Numbered from the stretch's first letter, positions 35,081-45,647 are shown. The stretch: 64,000 nucleotides of DNA from Desulfuromonadales bacterium (GCA_919902985.1 CAKKSC010000004.1:62001-126000); one strand, 5' to 3'. Made by a program: numbers and translations. The notes: generated by a model not told the origin, from the sequence alone.

Positions 35081-36262
35081 ATGTTTCTTAGCAGCCGCCT
35101 TGGGCTGATACATGCAATACGGTTCCTCTGCCAGATAACTTCCCCTGTCGTAAAAGGCCCTGGCCCTGCACCCCAGGCAGACCTTCTTATACTCGCATAT
35201 TCCGCATTTACCTTCCAGATTTTCAGGGTCACGGAGTTTCTTGAATACCTCTGCGTTCTCCCAGACATCCTTGAACCTCTGCTTCCTTATATTCCCTGCC
35301 TCGACAGGGAGATACCCGCATGGGAATACCTCTCCCTTGTGGGACACAAAGCAGACAGCGGAGCCTGCCAGGCACCCCTTTGTCATTGCGGCCATTCCGT
35401 GTGTCTGTGGCGTAATTTGTATCCCCTCTTCCTTTGCCCTCTGGCGCATGATGCGGAAATAATGCGGGGCACAGGTGGCCTTGGTCTGTATCCTCTTCTC
35501 CTTCGATATGTCGTAGAACCAGTTGAGTATCTCCTCGTACTTCTCAGGCTCAAGCATCTGGTCTTCCGCTATCTGCACGCCACAACCCACGGGGACCAGC
35601 ATAAAGATGTGAAGGGCTATGGCATCCAGATCCTGAGCCATTTTATAAAGCCCCTTGACCTGGTGGACGTTGTGTTTTGCAATGGTCGAGTTTATCTGCA
35701 CCTCCATCCCTATGGAGCGAAGGTTCCTGATCCCACGAACGGCCGCATCAAAGGAACCGGGGAGCTTCCTGAAATTGTCGTGCGTATTGGCATCCGCCCC
35801 GTCGAGGGAGATGGATACGCGTTCGATACCTGCATCAACTATCCTTCTGGCCATTGCCTCGTCTACAAGAGTTCCATTGGTGGCCAATGCCAGGGTAAGT
35901 CCCTGCTTCTTTGCATGTTTTGCTATCTCAAATATATCAGGCCTGAACAGAGGCTCCCCGCCTGAAAGAACAAGGATAGTCCCGTCTCCTATCTCTGCGA
36001 TCTGCTCTACAAGCTTGAATGACTCCTCAGTCGTCAGGTCGTCCTTCATCAGCTCCTGGCTTACATCAAGTCTGCGACAGTGCACGCATTCAAGGTTGCA
36101 CCCTCCTGTCGTCTCCCAGAACACAAGGCGGAGCTGGTTCCCCTTGTTCTGCATGAATTGATGAGCGTGCTGACGCCCTTCCCCGCTGTCCTTGATCTTA
36201 TGATAGACATCTTTTATGGTTCCACCCGGATGACCACCCTGTGCATGTGGATGTTTGGTCAT
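35075..36262 (-). CDS. ahbD: Radical SAM heme b synthase, AhbD-like
   Basis: This 395-residue protein resembles AhbD, which converts iron-coproporphyrin III to heme b in the siroheme-dependent pathway. LVFWETTGGCNLECVHCRR carries the CX3CX2C cluster motif, GGEPLFRPD the SAM region, and the C-terminus has a SPASM-type auxiliary cluster set (CAPHYFR, CLAG, CGYLPVEAGN, CGICEYKKVCLGCRAR). The ATG at 36262 has GAGAGG upstream; the longer frame would begin inside the repeat at 36282. Paired with an AhbC-like gene, it indicates heme synthesis without the classical late enzymes. Confidence 0.8.
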   Translation of the reverse strand: MTKHPHAQGGHPGGTIKDVYHKIKDSGEGRQHAHQFMQNKGNQLRLVFWETTGGCNLECVHCRRLDVSQELMKDDLTTEESFKLVEQIAEIGDGTILVLSGGEPLFRPDIFEIAKHAKKQGLTLALATNGTLVDEAMARRIVDAGIERVSISLDGADANTHDNFRKLPGSFDAAVRGIRNLRSIGMEVQINSTIAKHNVHQVKGLYKMAQDLDAIALHIFMLVPVGCGVQIAEDQMLEPEKYEEILNWFYDISKEKRIQTKATCAPHYFRIMRQRAKEEGIQITPQTHGMAAMTKGCLAGSAVCFVSHKGEVFPCGYLPVEAGNIRKQRFKDVWENAEVFKKLRDPENLEGKCGICEYKKVCLGCRARAFYDRGSYLAEEPYCMYQPKAAAKKHN

Positions 36263-36281
36263 ATTTAAACCTCTCTTTTTT

Positions 36282-36352
36282 ACCACAGAGGCACAGAGGG
36301 CACGGAGAAAAATAGTTTTATGTCTTCTCTGTGTCTCCGTGTCTCAGTGGTA
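36282..36352. repeat. Interspersed inverted repeat between ahbC and ahbD
   Basis: ACCACAGAGGCACAGAGG at the left and the inverted TCCGTGTCTCAGTGGT at the right form an imperfect hairpin. The same family recurs at 49283-49351. It separates two otherwise coupled heme genes. Confidence 0.7.
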
Positions 36353-36356
36353 GATT

Positions 36357-37622
36357 TTATAAAGTTCTTTTTCCCGAAGTTACTCGTTTCCTCATCTCTT
36401 CCATCATCTCCGGGGTTATACTCGACAATCCCTTTGTCCTCGCATACTGCTCGATCCCTTTTTTTACCATACTGCGCAGGAAGACCGGAACATTTTTAAG
36501 CCTTTCCGATGCCTCTTCTTCCCATATTATCTCTGTTTTTTTATTCCTGACCCCTGACCCCTGACCCCTGTCTGTATCGGGCTTATGCTCGCACCAAGGG
36601 TCTTCCCCCATCAGGTCTCCGCTTGCTGCAAGCGCCCTTGCCCTGCACCCTCCACATACGTCGCTGAACTCACAGTCAGCGCACCTCCCGACATAAGAGG
36701 GGTTTCTGAGCATATGGAATACGCCGGAGTTCTGCCATATCTCGCTTAAACTCTTCTCTTTTACATTACCTGCAACTGTAGGCATATATGGGCATGGCGT
36801 CACATCTCCTTGCGGGGTAATCCTGAAGTAGTAAGTCCCGGCGATGCAACCGCTTGTGGCGCCTTTCATGACCGGAGATTCCGGGTCCCTCTGCTTGACG
36901 ACCCGCAGGAAATGCGGCGCACATCTCCCCCTCACCATCATCTTCCCGGCATATTTTTTATCCAGGTCTGAGAGCTGTATCAGCACCTTTTCGTACTGCT
37001 GCGGTGTAATATCGGTCATATCCTGCCCCCGGCCCGTGCACACAAGGAAGAATACATTCATCGCCCTTGCCCCTTTTTCATATGCAAATTCAACAATGGA
37101 TTCAACTTCATCGCAGTTGTCCTTTGTAACAGAGAGCTGGAACTGGAACTCAATGCTGTGTTTATTAAGGAGTTCGGCCCCTTTTACCGTCCTCTCCCAT
37201 GCACCGTCAAGGCCCCTGAACTTGTCGTGAGAAGAAGGGCTTAAGGAATCAATGCTTAACCCAACACCTTTTACACCGCTATCTTTCAATCTTAATATTA
37301 TCTCTTCAGTAAGGAGGGTCCCATTTGTACCGAGGACGATTGATAATCCCTTTTCTGTGGCATGACCCGCAAGGTCGAATAGGTCCCCTCTGCTAAGAGG
37401 TTCACCCCCTGTAAGTATAAGCATGGCGCCTGGGGCAAGGAGCGCTATATCATCAATTAATTTCAACCCCTCCGCTGTAGAAAGCTCCCCCTTGTCGCTC
37501 TCAAGCTCTGAGGCATCAAGGTAACAGTGCCCGCACCGCAGATTGCAGCGCTTTGTTATGTTCCAGGAAATTAAAAATGGAACAAAATCAGACACCTGAG
37601 CACTGACCTCTGACTTCTGCAT
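36357..37622 (-). CDS. ahbC: Radical SAM AhbC/NirJ-like protein with C-terminal PCP_red domain
   Basis: The protein is 421 residues. WNITKRCNLRCGHCYLD holds the CX3CX2C motif, GGEPLSRGD follows, and a SPASM-like region (CAPHFLR, CIAGTYYFR, CPYMPTVAGN, CADCEFSDVCGGCRAR) binds further clusters. AhbC decarboxylates/deacetylates 12,18-didecarboxysiroheme; NirJ acts in heme d1 synthesis and is an alternative. After about residue 360 an extra PCP_red-type segment follows (WEEEASERLKNVPVFLRSMV...). The linker before it and the first 12 residues are encoded by GGGTCA-type DNA repeats. The start overlaps the upstream stop (TAATG). Confidence 0.78.
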   Translation of the reverse strand: MQKSEVSAQVSDFVPFLISWNITKRCNLRCGHCYLDASELESDKGELSTAEGLKLIDDIALLAPGAMLILTGGEPLSRGDLFDLAGHATEKGLSIVLGTNGTLLTEEIILRLKDSGVKGVGLSIDSLSPSSHDKFRGLDGAWERTVKGAELLNKHSIEFQFQLSVTKDNCDEVESIVEFAYEKGARAMNVFFLVCTGRGQDMTDITPQQYEKVLIQLSDLDKKYAGKMMVRGRCAPHFLRVVKQRDPESPVMKGATSGCIAGTYYFRITPQGDVTPCPYMPTVAGNVKEKSLSEIWQNSGVFHMLRNPSYVGRCADCEFSDVCGGCRARALAASGDLMGEDPWCEHKPDTDRGQGSGVRNKKTEIIWEEEASERLKNVPVFLRSMVKKGIEQYARTKGLSSITPEMMEEMRKRVTSGKRTL

Positions 37623-38794
37623 TAGTGCATCATCTCCCGGGCCTTTAACATGACCTCAGTAGTGATCTTGGAATAACCGTTCTTTGCAGCGAACTCTTCC
37701 ACCATCCTCCTGACCATCCCTCTCGCCATCTGAGGGATCTTACCGATAAGCTGCTCTGCCTCATCACTCCAGGGGATATCGCCCTTCTTCTGTTCTGCGA
37801 CCGGTGGGTGGGCCTCCCTGCCTGCTATCAGGATATTACATGCCGCAGACCTGGCGCAGCTCTCGGTGTTGCTGCCTATATCAAGGCCAGGAGCGGCATG
37901 CACCCCTACCCTTCCCATCACTAATAATGAAGGTTTGGTTTTCTCAACATACTTTATTATCTGGTCGTAAGGTTTGCCTGACAGCAGGGTGGTCTTAATC
38001 GTGACCCCCTCTTTTTTTGCAAGGACAGCCGCCCGTTCCAGGTGGTCCTGATAAATCTTTGCAAGGCCCTTGTCAATTATCTCCTCGTGGAGCTTTTCCT
38101 GTTCCTTGAATTTGAATATCTTTCCGGCCTCTTCAGAAAGGACCCCGGCAATGCTCTTAAACGCTGTATAGTGGAAGTCAGGGTCAAAGGCTGCGACCGC
38201 CTCTACCTCCCCTCCTGTAAACCTCGAAATTGCAATGGCAGACATCAGTCCTCCAAAGGAGTTCGGGCTTCCGTCAATCCCCACAATGTAGCGCCCTTCT
38301 ATGCGGCTGTCTTTTGCAATCAAGAGGTCTGTGTTTATCCTCCTCATGACCCTCTCACAGACGCTCCCTATTGTGCTCGTATCAACTACCCCAAGCCCCA
38401 GGGCGCCCATTACAACAAGGTCGTAACCATTCCCCTTCACATCCTTGACGATCTCCAGATAGTTCTTCCCCTCCAGCATCTTTCTGTTATAGCTGATTCC
38501 TGCCCTGGAGCACCTCTTTTCAAATACATCGAGATAGGAGTCGGATATGATCTGAAGCCCCTTTGTTATCAGGCTGTCATGTACCTCCCTCTGCCTTTGC
38601 ATCTCCTTCTCTTCCTGATATTTGGGCGGAAGGCCGCTCTCCATCTGCCTGAACCTGTCATCATGCAGCCTTGCTGCATATACATGGGAAAAGGTAAGGG
38701 TTGAACCAAAATCTTTGGCAATCCTTAGCCCCAAGTCTGCTGCTGAATTTGAATAATCCGAATTATCCAACGGGATTAGAATGTTCTTGTACAT
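37622..38794 (-). CDS. Tandem universal stress protein with C-terminal PCP_red domain
   Basis: In this 390-residue protein, two USP domains (about 1-145 and 160-320) with VMGALGLG and VMGRVGVH ATP-loop motifs are followed by the same PCP_red-type segment as in AhbC (WSDEAEQLIGKIPQMARGMV..., about 342-388). PCP_red is otherwise known at the end of the protochlorophyllide reductase ChlB subunit. It is coupled to ahbC by overlapping stop and start codons and so is likely tied to tetrapyrrole metabolism. The function of the fusion is unknown. Confidence 0.8.
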   Translation of the reverse strand: MYKNILIPLDNSDYSNSAADLGLRIAKDFGSTLTFSHVYAARLHDDRFRQMESGLPPKYQEEKEMQRQREVHDSLITKGLQIISDSYLDVFEKRCSRAGISYNRKMLEGKNYLEIVKDVKGNGYDLVVMGALGLGVVDTSTIGSVCERVMRRINTDLLIAKDSRIEGRYIVGIDGSPNSFGGLMSAIAISRFTGGEVEAVAAFDPDFHYTAFKSIAGVLSEEAGKIFKFKEQEKLHEEIIDKGLAKIYQDHLERAAVLAKKEGVTIKTTLLSGKPYDQIIKYVEKTKPSLLVMGRVGVHAAPGLDIGSNTESCARSAACNILIAGREAHPPVAEQKKGDIPWSDEAEQLIGKIPQMARGMVRRMVEEFAAKNGYSKITTEVMLKAREMMH

Positions 38795-38803
38795 TTGCTC
38801 TCC

Positions 38804-39211
38804 TTAGCCCTCCTTTTCTATCTCTGTCGCCGTCCATATTCCGTCCGGCTTTACAAGCCGCTTCAGCTTGACCTTAAAGTTACCGTCCTTTGTATTTACA
38901 AATACTATGGCATTGGCGCCGTCATCCGATAGCACCTTGCACTCTCCCTTCCTTGCCCCTGCGCCTGTGTTTATGAGACACTCCTCGGCAACATCCATTG
39001 CATTCCTCTTCCAGGGTTGATATCCCTTGTCGGCGGCATCCTGATATCTTTTCTCCGTGTCCATATCAACATTGAGCTTCTGTACTTTTTTTGAGGACTG
39101 GCCGGCCTGTCCATTATTCCCTTCTTCCTTGGACTTCGTCACGCAGGCAGAAAAAAGAAATAAGATGGATGCAAAAACAATCAACGTTCCGATTTTTAGC
39201 AGACTTTTCAA
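38804..39211 (-). CDS. Small lipoprotein, unknown
   Basis: In this 135-residue protein a signal with lipobox LFSAC (Cys about 22) is followed by a Gln/Ser/Asn-rich linker and a small domain with two cysteines (EECLINTG...GECKV), possibly a disulfide. It lies 9 bases before the USP-PCP_red gene, first of the ahb unit. No family was recognised. Confidence 0.65.
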   Translation of the reverse strand: MKSLLKIGTLIVFASILFLFSACVTKSKEEGNNGQAGQSSKKVQKLNVDMDTEKRYQDAADKGYQPWKRNAMDVAEECLINTGAGARKGECKVLSDDGANAIVFVNTKDGNFKVKLKRLVKPDGIWTATEIEKEG

Positions 39212-39242
39212 GGCCTCTCCGCAAAAAAACAGGTTATAGATA

Positions 39243-39372
39243 AGCCTCTTGCAAAACTATCTTTTGTGGTTCGACAGGCTCACAACGAACGAATAAAGTT
39301 CAATAATTTCAACCCAACCCCGTTCACCCTGAGCTTGTCGAAGGGTATTTTGGGGACTTTTGCAAGAGGCTC
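39243..39372. mobile_element. MITE-like inverted-repeat element, copy 2
   Basis: The element is 130 bases long, with terminal inverted repeats AGCCTCTTGCAAAA and TTTTGCAAGAGGCTC. A perfect GATA lies on both sides (39239-39242 and 39373-39376). The interior is a palindrome of the widespread TTCGACAGGCTCA / TGAGCTTGTCGAA type and differs from that of copy 1 at 14449. No transposase is encoded. Confidence 0.72.
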
Positions 39373-39458
39373 GATAATACACCAATAAGAGCTTTGAGTA
39401 AAGAGTTTTATCTGTTCCGGAGTCATATATAGGGAAGTAAGGGGAGATTGCGGGCTTA

Positions 39459-40532
39459 TCAATCCTGATGTGCCTTAAATATCTCATTCATCATCGGGGC
39501 TGCATATATAAATACCTCCATGAGCCTTGGATCAAAGTGTTCGGGCTTCGTCCTTCCGTCTCCCTCGGTAATTATCTTGCAGGCCTTTTCATGATCAAAC
39601 GGCGGTTTATACGGCCTCTTGCTGCGGAGCGCATCGTATTGGTCAACGAGCATGACTATCCTCCCCTCAATGGGGACATCTTCTCCCTTTAGACCATTAG
39701 GATAACCTGTTCCGTCCCATCTCTCGTGGTGAGATAGGGCAATGGCGCCCGCCATCTGCAATGCCTTTTGCGAGGAACCCATAAGCATCTTCTCCCCGAT
39801 GGATGTGTGGGTCTTCATGACCGCCCATTCCTCAGGAGTGAGGGGGCCGGGCTTGAGGAGTACATTGTCAGGGATCCCCACCTTCCCTATATCATGCATC
39901 GTGCTTGCAAGTGTGATGGTCTCAACGAAATCCTTGGACATGCCCAGTTCCTCTGCGATCTTCCCTGAATAAAGCCCGATCCTCTTTATGTGCACGCCAG
40001 TGTCTTCATCCCTGAACTCGGCGACAACCGTCAGGCGCTGCACAATCTCCACATTCAGGTTTCTGACAACACTGAAGGCATCGGCAAGCTCCTGAGTCCT
40101 ATTTCTTACATCCTCTTCAAGCTGTATTTTGTAATTCTTCTCCATCTGGATGAGCCTGGAATGATTGACCGCTTTTTTTACGGTATGGACAAGATACTCC
40201 GGATCGAAGGGCTTTATGATGAAGTCGAAGGCCCCCTTTTTTATGGCGTCAACCGCAACTCCGAGCTCAGGGTATGCAGTCATGAGAAGGATAGGGACCT
40301 CGCTGTTTAGGCCGTGGAGGGTTTCGAGGAGAGCTATCCCTGTGATCTTCGGCATCTTGATATCTGTAAGGACAATATCAAACCTCTTTTCCTTGAATTC
40401 ACGGACCGCCTCCTCTGGATCTGAACAGGCAACGACATTATACTCCTCGCCTTCAAGTATAAACCTGACAGTATCGAGGACAAAGGTGTTATCATCTACA
40501 GCAAGTATTGAGGCCTTATTTTCACTGCTCAT
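39459..40532 (-). CDS. Response regulator with HD-GYP domain (c-di-GMP phosphodiesterase)
   Basis: In this 357-residue protein a receiver domain (Asp in IVLTDIKMP, about 56) is followed by a coiled-coil linker and a full HD-GYP domain: [38 protein letters not shown]. All metal and catalytic residues appear to be intact, so hydrolysis of cyclic di-GMP is expected. It overlaps the hybrid kinase stop by 4 bases and is very probably regulated by it. Confidence 0.92.
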   Translation of the reverse strand: MSSENKASILAVDDNTFVLDTVRFILEGEEYNVVACSDPEEAVREFKEKRFDIVLTDIKMPKITGIALLETLHGLNSEVPILLMTAYPELGVAVDAIKKGAFDFIIKPFDPEYLVHTVKKAVNHSRLIQMEKNYKIQLEEDVRNRTQELADAFSVVRNLNVEIVQRLTVVAEFRDEDTGVHIKRIGLYSGKIAEELGMSKDFVETITLASTMHDIGKVGIPDNVLLKPGPLTPEEWAVMKTHTSIGEKMLMGSSQKALQMAGAIALSHHERWDGTGYPNGLKGEDVPIEGRIVMLVDQYDALRSKRPYKPPFDHEKACKIITEGDGRTKPEHFDPRLMEVFIYAAPMMNEIFKAHQD

Positions 40533-43500
40533 CTGTCCAGCACCTCCCTTACCTTTCTCAGGAAATCAGTTGGGGAGACCGGCTTAGATACAAAATCCAG
40601 CCCCTCGTCAATAATCCCCTTTGCCCTATCCGGAGCATACCCGCTCATAAAGATGACCCTCAGGTCAGGCCTTATCTTCCTCATCTCCTCAAAGGCCTCC
40701 CTGCCGCCCATTTTGGGCATCACCATGTCCGTGATGCAGAGCTGTATCCTGTCCTTGTTCTCCTTGAATTTGCTTATCGCATCCTCTCCATTAACAGCGA
40801 CTATAACATGATACCCGAGGTCCTCAAGTGCGCTTAATGTGATCTTTCTCACCCTCTCATCATCCTCTGCCAGCAGCACCGTCTCGCTGCCCCGCGGCAT
40901 GATGAAGCCTTCCTCAGTCTCTTTACCCCCTGCCGCTGGGCCTGCTAACGGCAGATATATCTTAAAATTTGTACCTCTTCCGGGCTCGCTGTAGACATTT
41001 ATAAATCCTTCGTGCTGCTTGATTATTCCATACACCATGAACAGGCCAAGTCCTGTACCCTTCCCGACCTCTTTGGTCGTGAAGAACGGCTCAAATATCC
41101 TCTTTTGTGTTTCCTCATCAATCCCCATCCCTGTGTCAGCGAAGGAAATCATGGCATAAGGGCCTGGCTTGCCATAACCATGGGCCCTTACAAATTCATC
41201 GTCCAGTTTCACAGGTTCAATACTAATAGTTATGGTACCTCCATCCGGCATGGCATCCCTCGCATTTGTAGCAAGGTTCATTAAAATTTGTTCTATCTGG
41301 GTCGGGTCCGCCTTCACAACGATGGAGGCATCAGGAAAAACCGTCTTGAGTTCAATGTCCTCGCCAATCAGCCTCAAAAGGATCTTTTCAACATTCCTTG
41401 CAAGCTCGTTGATATCTATCGGCTGGGGGACTATCGTCTGCTTCCTGCTGTACGCAAGGATCCCCTGTACAAGGCTGGCTGCGCTTTCACCGGCACCTAT
41501 TATATGCTGCGCATAGTTTTTTGTAAGCTCATCTTCGCTGCGTTTCAGAAGAAGGAGCTTCCCGAAGCCGAGGATTGCCGTCAGCGCGTTGTTAAAATCA
41601 TGGGCAATACCGCCTGCGAGCTGCCCTACAGCCTCCATCTTCTGGGAATGGAGAAGCTGGGCCTCAAGATTTTTATGCTCCGTGATGTCCTGTGCAACAC
41701 AGTCTAAATAGATATTCCCTTCGTTGTCCTTTTTCAGTACTGTCGAAATGGACATCCTTCTCCTGTTCCCTTTTAAGGTAACAATATCAACCTCTTCATT
41801 TTCAATAAAACCGTTCTTCTGTATCTTGTCAATTATCTCCTTGCTCTTATTCTTGTCCCCATAGCAATCCGATACGTCGTGGCTGAAAAGTTCCTCCTTA
41901 GAGGCGGCCTCAAGCATGGTTATGAAGGCCGGATTCGCCTCAACAAAATGCCCTTTATCGCCTGGAATATACCTGACAATCCCGACAGGAAGGTTATTAA
42001 CAAGCCCCTCGAACCTCTGCTGCACGCTGAGCCTTTCTTCCTCTGCCAGCTTTGCCTGTCTTTCCACTTCCATGACCTCTATGGCAAAAGAGATATCAGC
42101 GGTCAGAGTATCAAGCAGCTCTACCTCCTCATTATTAAAGAAATGCGGGGCACCCGAATACATCATAATGGCGCCTGCGACATCAGTTCCGAGGCGGAGC
42201 GGGAAGGCCGCAGAAGAGCGGTATCCATATCTTATCGCCCTGTCACGCCATAGCGCCATTAAAGGGTCATTCTCGATGTCATTACATATTACATGTCTCC
42301 GCTCACGAATGCTGGTGCCTGTTGGTCCCAGTCCCTCATGGACAGCACTGTCAGCAGAAACAACAATACCGTCTACATACGACCCCTCATAATCTCCGCA
42401 GCAAAAAGCAACCGGCTTTACAAGGAGGGTGGACGTATCAACGATGCCTATCCAGGCCAGCTTGAAGTGGCCGTCTTCAACAATTATGCGACATGCCTCC
42501 TTAAACAACTTGTCCCTGTCATGGATACGGACAATGGCCTCGTTGATCCTGCTTAATATTAAATAAAGATGGTTACGGGTGGCCAGCCTCTTCTGGCCTT
42601 CTAATATTATCTCGGAGCGTTTTTTTACCTCTCCAGCCATTATATTAAAAGATTCAGTAAGTTCTCCAATTTCATCATGCGATCCAACAGGCAGGGAAAG
42701 ATTGTAGTCGCCTTGTGCAAGGGAATCGACGGCATTTGCGAGCAGACGGAGCGGCATCACCACCTTCCTGATGAATAAAAACCCCAATAGCAGGATAAGC
42801 CCGGCTATAATGACGCCCAGGGATAATGCATTACTTAACATCTCATTAACTTGCTTTAAGGCTTTTTCTTCGTCAGCTTCTACAAGAAGCGTCCACCCCA
42901 TTTCAGGCATACACATAGAGGCCCCGACAACCTCAACTCCCTGATGATTGCGCCAAAACCCGGCCTTCTCCCTATTTGAGTCTCTGCACTCTATAACAGG
43001 GAGTGTATCTATCTTCTGCCCTGACATTCCATCTGCATAGTGACCTGAAGTAATAAACCCTTCTCTATTAACGATGTAGACCTTCAGGGTCTCGTCCTTA
43101 GACATATCAGAGGAGAGCGCACCAGCCTCCTTACTATATTCTCCCACGAGTATGCGATTAAGTTCCGAGAGGTAGAGGAAGTTTGCAATAATGCCAATCG
43201 GCATTCCGGTTGTCTTGCTGATGATGGGAACTGAAATAACAATTGAAGGCGTCTCCGACCCCCCTGCTCGAAATTCGGAAACAGAAGCGCCGTCTTCACC
43301 TTTTTGAACAGAGGGACCCAAACTCTTTCCTGTTTCAGAACCTTCTGTAGACGCAAGGACCCTGCCGTCAAGTGAGGCAACGTCAATCCTGTAGATGGTC
43401 TTGTCCAGCGGCATTTTATGGGCGGAGAGATATTTACCGAGTTGTTTGTCGAAATCTCTCTTCCCATCCAGTATGCCTTGAAGAGAACTCCTTATCTCTC

Positions 43501-43723
43501 CGTCGCTTGAAAAGTCTTGTGCCCGGCGCTTAGACATCTCAAGGAACGCGTAGACCATCCCCTCGTATCCCTCTGCCAGGGCCCTGTTTTGTTTTATTTC
43601 ATTTACTCTCAGTTTTTCCTTGACACCGAGATAGTCGTGGATAAAAAGGATGGAGATGGGTAGCAGGATCAGTAAGATGGCAAGCAGGGCCTTCTTTAAG
43701 AGTGAGGGGGAGCCTTTTTCCAT
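40529..43723 (-). CDS. Hybrid sensor kinase: Cache-HAMP-GAF-PAS-HisKA-HATPase-REC
   Basis: The protein is 1064 residues. One N-terminal helix, a periplasmic Cache-type sensor (about 40-285) and a second helix (about 305-325) precede HAMP, a GAF domain (about 400-545), PAS (about 570-690), HisKA with [15 protein letters not shown], HATPase with DTGMGID and GKGTGLGLF, and a C-terminal receiver ([12 protein letters not shown]). The ATG at 43723 has AAAGGG 6 bases upstream. It probably phosphorylates the downstream HD-GYP regulator. Confidence 0.92.
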   Translation of the reverse strand: MEKGSPSLLKKALLAILLILLPISILFIHDYLGVKEKLRVNEIKQNRALAEGYEGMVYAFLEMSKRRAQDFSSDGEIRSSLQGILDGKRDFDKQLGKYLSAHKMPLDKTIYRIDVASLDGRVLASTEGSETGKSLGPSVQKGEDGASVSEFRAGGSETPSIVISVPIISKTTGMPIGIIANFLYLSELNRILVGEYSKEAGALSSDMSKDETLKVYIVNREGFITSGHYADGMSGQKIDTLPVIECRDSNREKAGFWRNHQGVEVVGASMCMPEMGWTLLVEADEEKALKQVNEMLSNALSLGVIIAGLILLLGFLFIRKVVMPLRLLANAVDSLAQGDYNLSLPVGSHDEIGELTESFNIMAGEVKKRSEIILEGQKRLATRNHLYLILSRINEAIVRIHDRDKLFKEACRIIVEDGHFKLAWIGIVDTSTLLVKPVAFCCGDYEGSYVDGIVVSADSAVHEGLGPTGTSIRERRHVICNDIENDPLMALWRDRAIRYGYRSSAAFPLRLGTDVAGAIMMYSGAPHFFNNEEVELLDTLTADISFAIEVMEVERQAKLAEEERLSVQQRFEGLVNNLPVGIVRYIPGDKGHFVEANPAFITMLEAASKEELFSHDVSDCYGDKNKSKEIIDKIQKNGFIENEEVDIVTLKGNRRRMSISTVLKKDNEGNIYLDCVAQDITEHKNLEAQLLHSQKMEAVGQLAGGIAHDFNNALTAILGFGKLLLLKRSEDELTKNYAQHIIGAGESAASLVQGILAYSRKQTIVPQPIDINELARNVEKILLRLIGEDIELKTVFPDASIVVKADPTQIEQILMNLATNARDAMPDGGTITISIEPVKLDDEFVRAHGYGKPGPYAMISFADTGMGIDEETQKRIFEPFFTTKEVGKGTGLGLFMVYGIIKQHEGFINVYSEPGRGTNFKIYLPLAGPAAGGKETEEGFIMPRGSETVLLAEDDERVRKITLSALEDLGYHVIVAVNGEDAISKFKENKDRIQLCITDMVMPKMGGREAFEEMRKIRPDLRVIFMSGYAPDRAKGIIDEGLDFVSKPVSPTDFLRKVREVLDR

Positions 43724-43778
43724 TGACAACCCTTTAGAGGAAAAGGCAGGCTTTATGGATATTTTTTAAATATCGGGA

Positions 43779-44480
43779 TTAAACCACTGCCTTCTGATGA
43801 TGCTGCTTTACATACGCCTCGATAGCCTGTCTGTCCTCTTCCTTGATGTCTATGAGGTTTATGCCGTAATAATTCATCTTTGGCTGAGCGACGTCGGTCT
43901 TTCTAACCACCTCGCCCTTAGCGTAAATCTGGGCAGCACTGTCCGGGATGACTAATGAAAGGGATACAGTATCACCGAGAGTGAAGATGTGGCCCGTTTC
44001 TATCAGAAAGCCGCTGGAGCTGATGTTAAGGGTGGTCCCTATAAACAAGTCCGAACTGTCCCCTGCAGTTCCTTCTACCCTTAATCTCACAAAGACGCGA
44101 ACGTTGGCCCTCATTGCCACACTGATATAGGTATTGAGCTTATTCAAAAGCTCAGTGGGGTTTACAGGTTTCGCTATATAATCGTTTGCGCCAGCCTTCA
44201 CGCATCTCTCAATATCCTCTTCCGAGGCGCTGGTTGTGACCATCACTATGGAAACGTTCTTAAGGGCGCCATCGCTTCTTATAATCCTGCACAGCTCATC
44301 GCCATCCATCCCGGGCATATACAGGTCACAGAGGATAAGGTTGACCCTTTCCCTTTTGTGTATATCTATCGCCTCATGACCGGACGAGGCAGTAAATATC
44401 TGGAGACCCCTTTTGCTGAGTATGGCCTTTTCCATTTCAAGGAAGAGTTTGAGATCGTCAACTAAGAGTACCTTTTTCAT
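43779..44480 (-). CDS. Response regulator with PilZ domain
   Basis: The 233-residue form starts at MKKVLLVDD; the frame is open further upstream, but those residues do not resemble a domain. A receiver (LILCDLYMPGMDG, Asp about 52) is joined to a PilZ-type domain (RVFVRLRVEGTAGDSSDLFIGTTLNISSSG). The usual RxxxR / D/NxSxxG c-di-GMP motif is recognisable as VRLRV and NISSSG. No Shine-Dalgarno sequence is evident. It probably reads c-di-GMP in motility or surface control. Confidence 0.83.
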   Translation of the reverse strand: MKKVLLVDDLKLFLEMEKAILSKRGLQIFTASSGHEAIDIHKRERVNLILCDLYMPGMDGDELCRIIRSDGALKNVSIVMVTTSASEEDIERCVKAGANDYIAKPVNPTELLNKLNTYISVAMRANVRVFVRLRVEGTAGDSSDLFIGTTLNISSSGFLIETGHIFTLGDTVSLSLVIPDSAAQIYAKGEVVRKTDVAQPKMNYYGINLIDIKEEDRQAIEAYVKQHHQKAVV

Positions 44481-44616
44481 TGGGAGAAAATACCATAGCC
44501 TTTCTAAAAGGTCAAATAGTATTATATTGGCATCTTTAAGACATATTGAAAGTGACGGTTCCCTGGCTGAGCTTGCGTTGCAGCCGCAGAATGGCAACTC
44601 TTTTCATAAGGGTGCA

Positions 44617-45639
44617 TCACTGTTTTCCTTGTCCTGCGGCCCTCCTGAGCCTGTCCGCTATGCCAAGCTTCAGACCCTCTCCGTCATATGGTTCGGATAT
44701 AATAAGGTCAACTCCGTCCTTGTCAAACGCCCTGAGGATATCAAACAGCCTTCCGGCAACAGTTTCACACCTCGAACCTGCATATTTTGTTATACAGCCT
44801 TCAACCCGGAACTCTTTGTGAAACGCAAGGATGCCGACCTTTTGCCCATCTTTTAAGCCCTTTTCCGCAAGTTTTATGATATCAGACTGAACCGCATCAC
44901 TGTCACCTTCAACGATGACCATCCTTGCCTTTGGCGCATAGTGCCTGTACTTCATACCAGGAGACCTGGCAGGCATATTTTCATGCGACGTTGATAGTCT
45001 CTGAACGTGCCCAACCACCTTCTCAATATCTTCCACAGACAAGCCTCCAGGCCGCAATAATGTCGGCGGCGAAGTGGTCATATCTATAACTGTGGACTCA
45101 ATACCGATCCTTGTCTTACCGCCATCAATGATCACATCTATTTTCCCGGACAGATCGGCAATCACGTCCCTGCCCCTTGTAGGTGAAGGCCTCCCTGAAA
45201 GGTTGGCAGACGGGGCAACAAGAGGGACCCCAGCCTTTTTTATCAGAGAAAGCGCTATTTTGTTGTCCGGCATCCTTAAAGCAACGGTATCCAGGCCACT
45301 CGTTACGATATCAGGAACTACCTTCTTTTTCTTTACGATAATAGTGAGAGGTCCTGGCCAGAACCTGTTAATAAGGTCTATAACTGCCTTTGCAGGCCTT
45401 CTGGCAACCAGTTGAAATGTATCCATGTCGAAGATGTGGACTATAAGGGGATTGTCAGAAGGACGCCCCTTTGCCTTGAACACCTTTCGTATCGCTTCGG
45501 GATTCAGGGCGTCAGCGCCGAGTCCGTAAACGGTTTCGGTTGGAAATGCAACTGTGCCGCCTCTCTTTATTACGTCAGCGGCCTCTTTTATCTTGGATGG
45601 TTCAGGGGAAATGGAGTTGATCTTGAGGATTTTTGTCAT
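44617..45639 (-). CDS. tsaC: L-threonylcarbamoyladenylate synthase (Sua5-type)
   Basis: This 340-residue enzyme makes threonylcarbamoyl-AMP for the t6A37 tRNA modification. The YrdC domain (about 15-210) has FKAKGRPSDNPL and SANLSGRPSPT motifs. A C-terminal Sua5 domain (about 220-335) makes it the long bacterial/archaeal form. A perfect 28-base palindrome ends 8 bases before the ATG, leaving no room for a Shine-Dalgarno site. Confidence 0.93.
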   Translation of the reverse strand: MTKILKINSISPEPSKIKEAADVIKRGGTVAFPTETVYGLGADALNPEAIRKVFKAKGRPSDNPLIVHIFDMDTFQLVARRPAKAVIDLINRFWPGPLTIIVKKKKVVPDIVTSGLDTVALRMPDNKIALSLIKKAGVPLVAPSANLSGRPSPTRGRDVIADLSGKIDVIIDGGKTRIGIESTVIDMTTSPPTLLRPGGLSVEDIEKVVGHVQRLSTSHENMPARSPGMKYRHYAPKARMVIVEGDSDAVQSDIIKLAEKGLKDGQKVGILAFHKEFRVEGCITKYAGSRCETVAGRLFDILRAFDKDGVDLIISEPYDGEGLKLGIADRLRRAAGQGKQ

Positions 45640-45647
45640 GGGTTAAT

